DNA from: Desulfuromusa sp.
GTDB taxonomy: Bacteria > Desulfobacterota > Desulfuromonadia > Desulfuromonadales > Geopsychrobacteraceae
DNA: 64,000 nucleotides
Direction of reading: 5' to 3'
NCBI GenBank assembly: GCA_016744595.1
Contig: JADGEB010000003.1
Coordinates: 62,001 to 126,000 of the forward strand
Shown here piece after piece: positions 1-8,822 of the stretch. Made by a program: the position numbers and the translations under genes. The notes under the pieces were generated by a model, which saw nothing but the letters and a program-made list of their open reading frames with translations, was not told the DNA's origin and did not search any database. The stretch's first letter is position 1. The number at the start of each line of letters is the position of its first letter.

Positions 1-2
1 AT

Positions 3-1868
3 ACCTTTGGTGATGGTCAATGGCATGGCATTGCTACGGTTTCAGGAGTGACAACATACAGCTGGCAAACACCTGCTATTGCCCAACCTGAAGATCGATG
101 CCGCATCAGGCTCAAATCGTACAATGCTTCCGGTGGGGTTATTGGAGATGATCCATCGGATGGCGTTTTTACACTCTCCTCTTCTGCGGGAAACGTAACT
201 TCAATTTCTGCACCGGCCAATTCGGCAAGTAGTTCAGTTGTGGTCAGTTGGTCCGCAAGTAGCGTTCCCGGTGTTTCATATGAATTAAACATCAGTAAAG
301 ACGGTAGTCCCTTTGAGCAGATCTACCAGGGAGGCTCCTTGTCGGTAGAGCTTGCAGGGCTTTCAAATGGAACCCATAGCTTTAAAGCGAGAGCAGTCAG
401 GACAGATTACATTGATGGCCCATGGAGCAGCCTTGCCACAACACTTGTTGACAGCGTGGATGGGGGAAGTAGTGGAGAAGCTTGTGGTATGCCTTCCAAC
501 ATCACCGTACCACCTGAATCAGACTCCGGTCAGATCGCAATATCGTGGGGAGCTTCGCCGACCAGTGGGGTGACATATTCAGTTGAATTGAGTGCCAATT
601 CTGGGAACACCTATTCCCCGGTTTATGTCGGAACGGCTCTTTCAGCAAATATCCCCGTAGCAGCGGAAGGTTCTTACCGCTTTCGTATCAAGGCGAGTAA
701 GTCAGGGCTTGCAGGCAGTAGCTGGGCACTGACTTCCAGCTGTCAGACTATTCTTGGCCAACCAAGTAATTTAACCGTGACACCAACCAGCAGTAATGGA
801 GCTATCGCGCTATCATGGGTCGCCTCAAATACTCCGAGTGTAACTTATGTAATCGAAATGAGTAATGACGGTGGTTCCAGCTATATGGGAGTGTACCAAG
901 GGAATGGTCTGTCAGCGACTGTGAATGTTGGCTCTGATGGTACTTTCAGTTTCCGGATTAAAGCCATAAAAAACAATTACACAGACACAGCTTGGGTCTC
1001 TGGTGGCAGTTGTGTTGTGACGCTGGCCTGTGGAGTACCGTCCTCAATCAATGTGTCAGCAAACGTATCAGCACAACACTTTGCTGTCAGTTGGGGGGCA
1101 TCGTCAACAACTGGCGTTGTTTATGTTCTAGAAAGGAGTAGCAATGGTGGCAGCAGCTATACCGGTGTTTATAGTGGTAGTAGTCTCTCGGCCACAGTCC
1201 CGGTGACCGCCAGTGGCAGTTATCGCTTCAGGGTCAAAGCGACCAAGGCCAGCATGCAAGATAGTAGTTGGAGGGTTAGCTCCGATGTTCCAATTACCTT
1301 GGTTGCGGACACGGTTACGATAACCTCTCCGACAACCGATTCCAACGGGGCTTATACTGTGTCCTGGACTGGGTCTCAATATTCTGGAGCAACTTATGTT
1401 GTTGAGGAAGCACAAAACAGCAGCTTTACGGTTGCCCTGAGAACAGTTGCTTCATATACATCTTCAACAAGTGTTGCAATTACCGGAAGAGCAGATTATG
1501 CAACTTATTATTACCGTGTGAAGGTCGCAGTGTCCGGCATGACGAATGGAGGCTGGTCGAATATTGATTCGACGCAAATAGTTTTTCCATCGTTGCCCAG
1601 CTTAAGCTTGTCATGCGGATCTTGTCAGGATTTATGGACGGGCAGGAGCACTTCTATGCGTATATACTTCAATGCTTCTTCGTTCCCATCTGGAACAACT
1701 TTTTCAACTGCTAACGTTTCGGGCTGCTCTGTCAGCATTAGAAGTGGGTATCTCATTGTTAGCTTCTCTCCAATCACAGCATGGGAGTTCGACTTTTACG
1801 CAATCAATCCAAATTATAGAGGAACCGCCCCAAAACATGTTTCTGGGTTTGCTGACTGGGGGGATTGA
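3..1868 (+). CDS. Fn3-repeat surface/extracellular protein, 3' part only
   Basis: The reading frame is open to the left window edge, so the start and any signal peptide lie outside and the GTG at 48 need not be the start. The visible 621 or so residues contain about five tandem repeats of roughly 90 residues. Each has an S-W core strand, an E-x-S strand, a Y-x-G loop and a closing F-R-I-K-A motif, the pattern of fibronectin type III domains. Low-complexity Ser/Gly/Thr content fits an exported protein. The last 90 residues break the repeat pattern and contain three Cys. Repeat proteins of this type usually serve in adhesion or in surface or carbohydrate binding; the specific role cannot be read here. 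A strong terminator follows. The convergent transporter gene is unrelated. Confidence 0.8.
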   Translation, partial: TFGDGQWHGIATVSGVTTYSWQTPAIAQPEDRCRIRLKSYNASGGVIGDDPSDGVFTLSSSAGNVTSISAPANSASSSVVVSWSASSVPGVSYELNISKDGSPFEQIYQGGSLSVELAGLSNGTHSFKARAVRTDYIDGPWSSLATTLVDSVDGGSSGEACGMPSNITVPPESDSGQIAISWGASPTSGVTYSVELSANSGNTYSPVYVGTALSANIPVAAEGSYRFRIKASKSGLAGSSWALTSSCQTILGQPSNLTVTPTSSNGAIALSWVASNTPSVTYVIEMSNDGGSSYMGVYQGNGLSATVNVGSDGTFSFRIKAIKNNYTDTAWVSGGSCVVTLACGVPSSINVSANVSAQHFAVSWGASSTTGVVYVLERSSNGGSSYTGVYSGSSLSATVPVTASGSYRFRVKATKASMQDSSWRVSSDVPITLVADTVTITSPTTDSNGAYTVSWTGSQYSGATYVVEEAQNSSFTVALRTVASYTSSTSVAITGRADYATYYYRVKVAVSGMTNGGWSNIDSTQIVFPSLPSLSLSCGSCQDLWTGRSTSMRIYFNASSFPSGTTFSTANVSGCSVSIRSGYLIVSFSPITAWEFDFYAINPNYRGTAPKHVSGFADWGD

Positions 1869-1910
1869 TATAACTGATTAGTTTTCTACTAATTTAAAAT
1901 TTTCCAGCTA

Positions 1911-1971
1911 GAAGTTAAACACGTAAAAGGGCGGTCTCGTGAAGAGCCGCCCTTTTACGTGTTTAAGCTTC
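1911..1971. terminator. Long bidirectional terminator between convergent genes
   Basis: The arm gaag-ttaaacacgtaaaagggcgg is followed after a short loop by its near-perfect complement ending in cccttttacgtgtttaagcttc. This gives a stem of more than 20 bp with A/T tracts on both sides. It sits between the ends of the Fn3-repeat gene (+) and the transporter gene (-) and can serve both. Confidence 0.9.
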
Positions 1972-1986
1972 TGTTTATTTATTGCA

Positions 1987-3072
1987 TTAGTGGGTCGGTG
2001 CAAAAATCTTTCCTGAAAGGACACCCTTCATGGTTCTGATAAAAACCAGTATCCAGACCAGCAATAGAAAGGCTACGGCAAACTGGTAAAAATTATAGAT
2101 AATGCCAAATTGCGATGCTTTCCATGCTGCTCCGGATGCAACGCATAAAGCCCCAGATGGGAATGTAAAGGCCCACCACGATAGAGCGTAGGGTAGTTCT
2201 ATCTTGGTGAGGTAATAGAGAGTTATGATTAACGCCATAACAAACCACCATGCTGAGAAACCCCAAGTGAAGAGAATGCCGAATTTACACATGGTGACAA
2301 TGACATTTGAATCCAGTCCCATAAAATGATAGTGGCTGAACAGGTGCATAATCTTAAACAAAACCACTGAGATAATTGCTGTCGGGGCAATCCCGATAAA
2401 AAAGGTTGCAGCAAACTTGCTCATAGGAAGTTCATGGTAAATATAGCGATGATAAACCGCTGCCCCAACAAATAAAAATAAGAAGAAACCGATTCCAAAA
2501 CTGGCGGTGGAGATGGTTATTGCAAACTCAGCATGCTCTGGAAAATGCCCAGCGAGTTCATATCCTGCGATAGGAATAATCAATTTTGAAACCGGGGGAA
2601 TGTACCAGCCAAAATTGGCATGCGATACCTTGATTTCCTGATGCCGGAAAATGTGTGTCAAAATGATGAAACCAAACAGGTAGATTCCGGCAGATCCAAG
2701 TAGCCAGAGGTAATAAGCAATCTGTAGAGAAACCTCTTTACTGAAAAACATGGTTGGAAATTTCATCAGGTTCAATGAGAATAGCAGCAAAGAAATTGGC
2801 ATGGTCGGAAAAAAGTTTGCTGCGATTGGATGATTCAAGTCTTTACGTATACTGCCGGGATAGAGGATAAATTTTGCTATCCATGGCAACAAAAAAATAA
2901 GCGCGACCACTGCTGAAACGACAATGAGACCCATGGATAAGGGCTTAACCCAAGAAAAATCCAGAAAAGAAATTGCCAATGGAATAACCGCAGTTCCCAT
3001 AATTGCAGCAAACCAGGCAGGGTTAAAGTGTTCGGTAATTGAACTTGGGGTTGCTTTGAATGGCTCAGCCAT
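1987..3072 (-). CDS. TDT/SLAC1-family transporter (TehA-like)
   Basis: This 361-residue protein is almost entirely hydrophobic, with about ten membrane segments. Near its N terminus it carries the sequence NPAWFAAIMGTAVIPLA, typical of the TDT (tellurite-resistance/dicarboxylate transporter) or SLAC1 anion-channel fold. Family members move C4-dicarboxylates, sulfite, nitrate or other anions across the inner membrane; the substrate here is not evident. I place the start at the ATG at 3072, not at the longer frame beginning at 3162, because a GGAGG ribosome-binding site lies just upstream and the extra 30 residues are not family-like. It is a single gene, convergent with the Fn3 gene and divergent from the BamE-like gene. 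Confidence 0.85.
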   Translation of the reverse strand: MAEPFKATPSSITEHFNPAWFAAIMGTAVIPLAISFLDFSWVKPLSMGLIVVSAVVALIFLLPWIAKFILYPGSIRKDLNHPIAANFFPTMPISLLLFSLNLMKFPTMFFSKEVSLQIAYYLWLLGSAGIYLFGFIILTHIFRHQEIKVSHANFGWYIPPVSKLIIPIAGYELAGHFPEHAEFAITISTASFGIGFFLFLFVGAAVYHRYIYHELPMSKFAATFFIGIAPTAIISVVLFKIMHLFSHYHFMGLDSNVIVTMCKFGILFTWGFSAWWFVMALIITLYYLTKIELPYALSWWAFTFPSGALCVASGAAWKASQFGIIYNFYQFAVAFLLLVWILVFIRTMKGVLSGKIFAPTH

Positions 3073-3302
3073 TTTTTCCTCCGTATGCGTTGTAAATGAT
3101 GTTAACAAGAACATTGTAAACTCATTTTTAAAAATGGCAAGAGCAAACATGCAAAAAAACATATGTTAGGAAAGTATATTCTATCTGGTATGGGTAGGTT
3201 TATAATTTTATTCATAGTCAGGAATTTCATTTCTTGAAAATATGCTACGATGCTAATAAGATATCCGTTCATTTAAACTCAAACGAGGTACGGAGGCTTT
3301 TT

Positions 3303-3875
3303 ATGTTTCGATCAATTTTAACCAATGTACTGTCTCTCCTTTTTTTATGTTTGATTGGTCTGGTGTTTAGCCAATCTGCTCTAGCCAAGGGGGAAATTCT
3401 ATTTACTAAATACAACATCCATACTCAGGGCAAGGATGCAACAAACTTCAAAGCCAGCTACGCAAATTTTACTGATCCAGGGGCGGGACATATCATTATC
3501 CCGACGGGGACTGAAATTCAGATGGTAAAGAATGGTTGGCGGGGATTTGTTTTTACTTATGATGATGGTAGTAAGAAAGTGACGTTCGAGTATCAGGCAA
3601 AACGGATGGGAATGAGTATGGACGAGTATATCGAATTAATTACTTCGCCAGAACCGGTTAGTTATTCCGGGCTCTCAAAGCAAGATAAAAAGGGAATAGC
3701 TGACGGTAAAGCCTACAAAGGGATGACCCGTAAGGGGGTGATGATTGCTCTTGGCTATCCCGCTGCTCACAAAACCCCGTCACTTGAGTCAAATACTTGG
3801 GTTTATTGGGGTAATCGTTTCAGGACTATTGGGGTTGATTTTAATGATCAGGGTAAAGTTGCGAATGTACGATGA
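3303..3875 (+). CDS. Exported protein with BamE/SmpA-like C-terminal domain
   Basis: The chosen ATG at 3303 follows a GGAGG site and begins a clear signal peptide of about 26 residues ending in SALA-K. The mature part is about 164 residues. Its last 55 residues show the G-M-T-x2-G-V x4 L-G-Y-P ... W-V-Y-W pattern of BamE/SmpA/OmlA domains, which help outer-membrane protein assembly or act as small periplasmic interaction modules. There is no lipobox Cys, so it is probably soluble periplasmic rather than a lipoprotein. It lies 28 bp before the first gene of the biosynthetic cluster and may share its promoter region, but it has no obvious catalytic role there. Confidence 0.7.
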   Translation: MFRSILTNVLSLLFLCLIGLVFSQSALAKGEILFTKYNIHTQGKDATNFKASYANFTDPGAGHIIIPTGTEIQMVKNGWRGFVFTYDDGSKKVTFEYQAKRMGMSMDEYIELITSPEPVSYSGLSKQDKKGIADGKAYKGMTRKGVMIALGYPAAHKTPSLESNTWVYWGNRFRTIGVDFNDQGKVANVR

Positions 3876-3903
3876 TAACCTTAAAAGGTTTTAGGGAAAA
3901 TGA

Positions 3904-4632
3904 ATGGATAAAAGAGACATTGCTTTAGTGACCGGAGCCAGTAAGGGGATTGGTGCTGCAATTGCCCATGAGTTAGCTGCCGATGGTTTTCATATCTGGC
4001 TTAATTTCCGCAGTGATCATACCGCCGCTCAACAAGTTGCCAGTGAAATAGAAACGGCAGGTGGCAGCTGTACGCTGATCCCTTTTGATGTTGCTGATGC
4101 GGAGGCAACAGCAAGTGCGTTAGATCCTTTGTTGGAAGAACAGACTCCTGCGGTACTGGTCAACAATGCCGGTTTTGCCCGTGATGGTATCATGGCATTG
4201 ATGAGTCAAGGGGATTGGGAGGATGTCCTGGGGGTGCATCTCAATGGTTTTTTCAATGTGACCCGTTTGGTTGTTGCACGAATGTTGAAAAAAAGGCGTG
4301 GGCGGATTGTCAATATTGTGTCGACTTCAGGGGAGACCGGAATGGCTGGGCAGGTCAATTATTCTGCTGCCAAGGCTGGATTGATCGGCGCAACCCGATC
4401 TCTGGCTGCTGAGGTCGGACGCCGTCAAATCCTTGTTAATGCTGTTTCTCCTGGCTTTATTGCTACAGAAATGACTGAAGGATTACCGCAGGAACAGATT
4501 TTACCGATGATTCCGTTGGGACGAATCGGTGAGCCAGAAGAAGTGTCTGGCCTGGTGAGCTTTCTCTGTTCGGAACGTGCCAGTTATATTACCGGTCAAG
4601 TCTTTGCCGTAAACGGTGGAGCCCATATCTAG
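3904..4632 (+). CDS. 3-oxoacyl-ACP reductase (FabG/ApeQ-like SDR)
   Basis: This 242-residue short-chain dehydrogenase has the nucleotide-binding motif TGASKGIG at the N terminus, NNAG in the central sheet and the catalytic S-x12-Y-x3-K set around NYSAAK. In fatty-acid-type synthases this enzyme reduces the 3-keto group on the ACP-bound chain with NAD(P)H. It opens the cluster and is followed 15 bp later by a ketosynthase, matching the role of the ApeQ ketoreductase in aryl-polyene systems. It is the only ketoreductase in the locus, so it should serve all extension cycles. Family is certain; partner assignment is inferred. Confidence 0.92.
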   Translation: MDKRDIALVTGASKGIGAAIAHELAADGFHIWLNFRSDHTAAQQVASEIETAGGSCTLIPFDVADAEATASALDPLLEEQTPAVLVNNAGFARDGIMALMSQGDWEDVLGVHLNGFFNVTRLVVARMLKKRRGRIVNIVSTSGETGMAGQVNYSAAKAGLIGATRSLAAEVGRRQILVNAVSPGFIATEMTEGLPQEQILPMIPLGRIGEPEEVSGLVSFLCSERASYITGQVFAVNGGAHI

Positions 4633-4647
4633 ATAGGGGAACCTGAT

Positions 4648-5862
4648 TTGCATAGAGTTGCTATCACCGGAATTGGGATTGTCTCTTGTCTGGGGAATGA
4701 TCTGAAAAGTGTCGGTACCGCTCTGCGAGAAGGTCGATCAGGGATTGTTGTTGATCCCGAACGAATTGAGCTTGGGTTCCGTAGCCCCTTAACGGGTCTG
4801 ATCAAAGATTTTGATCACTCTATTTTATCGCGCAAACAGCGTAAGAGTATGCCGGAGTTTGCTGTCTGGGCTTATGCTTCGGCTTGTGATGCTTTGGAAT
4901 TGGCGGGCCTTGCTGAGGATAGAATTCAGAATGAACAGACTGGTTTAATTTATGGGTGTGACTCCAGCTGCCTCGCTGCTATTGAGCAGGTTGATGCTTT
5001 GCTTCAGCGTGGAGAGACAAAAGGGATTGGCAGTGGGCAAATTTTTCGTTCCATGACTTCTACTGTCACCATGAACCTGAATACTCTGTTTAAAACCAGG
5101 GGGGCTTGTTGGACACTAAGTTCTGCCTGTTCCAGTGGTGGCCACGCGGTTGGACAAGCCGCTGATTTGATCCGGATGGGGCGGCAGGAGCGAGTGATCT
5201 GTGGTGGGGCTCAGGAAATAAACTGGCAGTCGATGTGCAGTTTTGATGGTCTGGGTGCTTTTTCTGTTCGGGCAGATGATCCTGTAGCTGCGTGTCGACC
5301 ATTTGATGCTGACCGCGATGGGTTGGTGCCGAGCGGGGGAGCAGCAACCGTCATCCTGGAGCGTTATGATCTTGCCGAGCAGCGTGGTGCGACCATCCTT
5401 GGTGAACTACGTGGTTATGGTTTTTCATCAGATGGGGCACAGCTTTCGGTGCCTAGCAAGGATGGACTCAGTCGGGCGATGCAGTCTGCTTTGCAGCAGA
5501 GTGGTCTGGCTGCTACAGAAATTGATTACCTTTGTGCCCATGCAACAGCGACCCCTGCTGGTGATGCTGCCGAAGCTAACAATATCAGTCGAATTTTTGG
5601 CGCTGAGACACCGGGGATCTCAGCGTTAAAAGCGTTGACTGGGCATGAGCTCTGGATGTCTGGAGCAGCACAGGTTGTCTATACGACAATCATGGCTCAA
5701 CAGGGATTTACTGCGGCTAGTTTCAATTTTAGTAAACCGGATGAGGGAACCACTGGTTTGAATATCATTCGTGAAACTCTTCCCAATCCTCCAAAGAGGG
5801 CGATGTGCAATTCTGCCGGGTTTGGTGGCACTAATTCCTCTCTTGTCATTTCTTTCTCCTGA
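4648..5862 (+). CDS. Beta-ketoacyl-ACP synthase (FabB/F-type), KS1
   Basis: This 404-residue ketosynthase has the expected catalytic set: Cys161 in LSSACSSGG, His298 in AHATAT, Lys328 and His333 in KALTGHE. It would perform decarboxylative condensation of malonyl-ACP with the growing chain. It begins with TTG (MHRVAITGIG); the frame begins exactly where the family N terminus should. The second His motif reads HELWMSGA rather than the usual HxxGAxG. This suggests a divergent subclass, perhaps with an unusual starter or chain preference. It sits between the ketoreductase and the CrtI-like oxidoreductase. Confidence 0.9.
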   Translation: MHRVAITGIGIVSCLGNDLKSVGTALREGRSGIVVDPERIELGFRSPLTGLIKDFDHSILSRKQRKSMPEFAVWAYASACDALELAGLAEDRIQNEQTGLIYGCDSSCLAAIEQVDALLQRGETKGIGSGQIFRSMTSTVTMNLNTLFKTRGACWTLSSACSSGGHAVGQAADLIRMGRQERVICGGAQEINWQSMCSFDGLGAFSVRADDPVAACRPFDADRDGLVPSGGAATVILERYDLAEQRGATILGELRGYGFSSDGAQLSVPSKDGLSRAMQSALQQSGLAATEIDYLCAHATATPAGDAAEANNISRIFGAETPGISALKALTGHELWMSGAAQVVYTTIMAQQGFTAASFNFSKPDEGTTGLNIIRETLPNPPKRAMCNSAGFGGTNSSLVISFS

Positions 5863-5867
5863 AATCG

Positions 5868-7343
5868 ATGCGTTATGATTCAATCATAATTGGAGCAGGC
5901 CTCTCGGGATTGACCTGCGCATTGTTACTGGCACGCAGTGGACGTAAAGTGCTGGTTGTTGAGCAGCATTCTTCACCGGCACCGGTGGTGAGTGGTTTTC
6001 AGCGTGGTGGGATCTATTTTGACAGCGGCTTCCACTATGCTGGTGGGCTTGGTGAAGGTGGCCCGTTGCAGCCATTGTTGCGTCATCTGGGGATGGAAGA
6101 TAAGTTACAGACATTTCCCTATGCGGCTGAAGGCTTTGATTGTTTGCGCTTGTCCTCCTCTGACGAGGAATATGCCCTACCGGTTGGTTTCAGAAATATC
6201 AAGAACTACCTTGCTGAGAGGTTTCCACCGGCTGCTGTAGAGATTGGACTCTATCTTGATGAGATAGCGACGACCTGGCGGAACTTTCCCTATCTTGATC
6301 TAGATACTGATCTTGCCGATTTTGGTATGGAGTCGGTTCACGGTTGTTCTTTGCAAGAACGGTTGGCAATTTTTTCTCCCTGGCCGCAATTGCAGAGTTT
6401 ATTGTCCATGCACAGCCTGCTATATGGTGTAGCACCAGAACAGGCTCCATTTTCTCTCAACGCACAGGTGGCGGGTTCTTATTACCACTCTGTTCATGGT
6501 CTTGGTGGTGGTGGGCGGCAACTGATTCAGGTGTTGCTAAAGCTACTTAAGGAGGCAGGGGGAGATCTTCAATGCCGTGCGGAGGTTGCGCAGATCTTTG
6601 CAGAAGAAGCGGTCGTTGCAGGTGTGCGTTTGCAGTCCGGAGAGGAATTTACTGCCGCAGAAGTGATTGCAACGGTGAATCCGACCCAGCTTCCTGATTT
6701 ATTGCCAGCTGTTGGTATGAGGCCAGCGTATCTTAAACGACTTAAAAGGTTACATCAGACCCCTTCTGCCTATATAGTGTTTGCCCGCAGCGAACAGCCT
6801 CTGGAATTTCTGCGTGGACAGAATATGTTTGTTCAGCCTCATGCGGGAGTTTTTACTGCTGGTATTGATCGACCACTTGAAGAACGATCTTTTTATCTGG
6901 CTGGCGCCGACCAAGGAAGGGACAGAGCGATAAAGGGGTTGATTGGAATTGTTCCTGCATCTTATTCTGAAGTTGGTTTTCTGAATATTTCCGGGAAGGA
7001 ACGGACGGTAGAATATCAGGACTGGAAAAAGGATTTGGGGGCGCGGTTGCTACAGATATTTAGCCTCAATTGCCCACAACTACCACAGTTAGAATTGCTA
7101 GATTTGGCAACACCACTGACTTTGAGAGATTATTCCCATGCACCTCAAGGGGCAATCTACGGTGTTGGTCGCAATCTTGGCCAATATAATCCGCAGCCGG
7201 TTACCAAGTTGCCGGGTTTGTTTCTTTCTGGACAGGCAGTAGCGGGACCTGGATTGTTGGGAGCTTTGGTTTCCGGTTATCTGACCTGTGGATCGATTTT
7301 GGGACATGAATTGTTGCGTGGAGAGTTAAGAGCATGCCGTTAA
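5868..7343 (+). CDS. FAD-dependent oxidoreductase, phytoene desaturase (CrtI)-like
   Basis: The protein has 491 residues. The N terminus has the Rossmann motif IIGAGLSGLTCAL followed by an Glu-containing VVEQH. The C terminus has the second FAD-contact motif, LFLSGQAVAGPGLLGALVSG. This layout belongs to the CrtI / retinol-saturase / NAD(P)-FAD amine-oxidase superfamily, which desaturate, saturate or isomerise conjugated polyenes. Set between two ketosynthases, it probably acts on the polyene chain. Similar oxidoreductases are known beside FabF and radical SAM genes in the putative ladderane loci of anammox bacteria (recalled, not checked). Its stop overlaps the next start by 10 bp, indicating translational coupling. 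Confidence 0.85.
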   Translation: MRYDSIIIGAGLSGLTCALLLARSGRKVLVVEQHSSPAPVVSGFQRGGIYFDSGFHYAGGLGEGGPLQPLLRHLGMEDKLQTFPYAAEGFDCLRLSSSDEEYALPVGFRNIKNYLAERFPPAAVEIGLYLDEIATTWRNFPYLDLDTDLADFGMESVHGCSLQERLAIFSPWPQLQSLLSMHSLLYGVAPEQAPFSLNAQVAGSYYHSVHGLGGGGRQLIQVLLKLLKEAGGDLQCRAEVAQIFAEEAVVAGVRLQSGEEFTAAEVIATVNPTQLPDLLPAVGMRPAYLKRLKRLHQTPSAYIVFARSEQPLEFLRGQNMFVQPHAGVFTAGIDRPLEERSFYLAGADQGRDRAIKGLIGIVPASYSEVGFLNISGKERTVEYQDWKKDLGARLLQIFSLNCPQLPQLELLDLATPLTLRDYSHAPQGAIYGVGRNLGQYNPQPVTKLPGLFLSGQAVAGPGLLGALVSGYLTCGSILGHELLRGELRACR

Positions 7344-8569
7344 ACTCTGTTGTTATCACTGGAATCGGAATTATTTCACCGCTGGGAAACGATTTTCCCC
7401 AATTAAAGAAGGCTCTGCTGGCCGGCTCTTCGGGGGTTCGTGAAATTCCTGAACTTGAGCAGGTCGGTGGTTTGCGTTCCCGGTTAGCCGCGACTGTCAA
7501 TGGGGTTGATCCCAAGCAGATCCCCCGGAAGTTTCGGCGCTCCATGTCAAATATGTCAATTTACGCATACCTCGCCAGTCAACAGGCTCTGGGGATGGCT
7601 GGCTACCCTGATGACCTGCTCGATTCTGGTGATCTTGGCGTATTTATTGGATCAACCCTTGGCAGTACAGCGACCAGCGAAAGTTTTTTTCTCGATTATT
7701 TTCGTGACCACAGTCTTGAACGGATGAAAACAGGCCTGTTCTTTCAACTGATGGGGCATTCCTGTGCGGCAAATGTTGCCCAGTCTTTCGGCATTACCGG
7801 TCGAGTTTTGTCTCCTTCTGCTGCTTGTGCAACCAGTAGCCAGGCAGTTGGCTATGCCTATGAACAAATTATGATGGGTCGGCAGAAGGCAATCCTTTGT
7901 GGTGGGGCTGACGAGTTCCATCCTTTGACGGTTGCAACTTTTGACATTATGCATGCCGCCTCGACCCATTTTAATCAGCAACCTGAGGCATCACCACGTC
8001 CTTTTGACAGCCGTCGCGATGGAGTCGTCTGTGGTGAGGGAAGTGGTATCCTTCTGCTGGAGAGTGAAACCAATGCCCGGCAACGGGGAGCGCAGATCCT
8101 GGCAGAAGTGATTGGCTTTTCTACGACCTCTGATACCTCCAGCATTGCCAGTCCCGATATTGATGCGATGGTTAAATGTATGCAACTGGCGTTGCAGGAT
8201 GCTGGGCTCACAGTCGCCGATATTGATTATGTCAATGCTCATGGGACAGGAACTGAACAAGGGGATATTGCTGAGGCAAAAGCAATTCAGCAGCTCTTTA
8301 CCGATCAGGTTCCGGTGAGCAGTTTGAAGGGGCATCTCGGCCATACTATGGCAGCAAGTGGAACAATTGAGCTGGCTGGCTGTGTCGGGATGTTACAGCA
8401 GCAACAACTGATTGCAACCCGCAATCTGGAGCAGGTTGATGAACTTTGTCGTGGGATTGACCACCTGCAGCAGAATCGGACACAATCAGTAAAAACCATT
8501 TTGAAAAATAATTTTGCTATGGGTGGTATAAATTCCACTATTATTTTAAGGAGTGACCTGAATGACTGA
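7334..8569 (+). CDS. Beta-ketoacyl-ACP synthase (FabF-type), KS2
   Basis: This 411-residue ketosynthase is fully equipped: Cys165 in SAACATSSQ, His303 in NAHGTGTEQGD, Lys332 and His337 in LKGHLGHTMAASG. It overlaps the oxidoreductase upstream and the ACP downstream (8 bp), so the KS-ACP pair is likely translated together and may work as cognates. Aryl-polyene clusters need an initiation/elongation KS (ApeR) and a KS-CLF pair (ApeO-ApeC); which of the four KS here fills which role cannot be settled by eye. Confidence 0.92.
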   Translation: MPLNSVVITGIGIISPLGNDFPQLKKALLAGSSGVREIPELEQVGGLRSRLAATVNGVDPKQIPRKFRRSMSNMSIYAYLASQQALGMAGYPDDLLDSGDLGVFIGSTLGSTATSESFFLDYFRDHSLERMKTGLFFQLMGHSCAANVAQSFGITGRVLSPSAACATSSQAVGYAYEQIMMGRQKAILCGGADEFHPLTVATFDIMHAASTHFNQQPEASPRPFDSRRDGVVCGEGSGILLLESETNARQRGAQILAEVIGFSTTSDTSSIASPDIDAMVKCMQLALQDAGLTVADIDYVNAHGTGTEQGDIAEAKAIQQLFTDQVPVSSLKGHLGHTMAASGTIELAGCVGMLQQQQLIATRNLEQVDELCRGIDHLQQNRTQSVKTILKNNFAMGGINSTIILRSDLND

Positions 8570-8816
8570 AGCGGAAGTAATTGAGTTGATTGATTCAAGC
8601 CTGGCCGAAGAATTTGAGCTTGAGCGTACCGATATGACCCCGGAGGCAAATCTTTACGATGATCTGGGTCTGGATAGTTTGGATACGGTTGATATGGTGA
8701 TTGTTTTGGAAGGAGCGTTTGATTTTAAGATCCGCGAGGAAGAAGCAATCCGGGCGATCCGGACTTTGGACGATATCCACCGGTTTGTTTTGAGTAAAAT
8801 CGAGCAACATTCCTGA
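8562..8816 (+). CDS. Acyl carrier protein 1
   Basis: This is an 84-residue acidic four-helix carrier. The phosphopantetheine site is Ser39 in DDLGLDSLDTVD, the classic D-S-L motif. It overlaps KS2 and lies 6 bp before the membrane acyltransferase. It is presumably the carrier on which the aryl starter is loaded or extended. The locus has three different ACPs, which implies separate loading, extension or transfer stations. No phosphopantetheinyl transferase is visible in the window. Confidence 0.93.
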   Translation: MTEAEVIELIDSSLAEEFELERTDMTPEANLYDDLGLDSLDTVDMVIVLEGAFDFKIREEEAIRAIRTLDDIHRFVLSKIEQHS

Positions 8817-8822
8817 GCCGAT

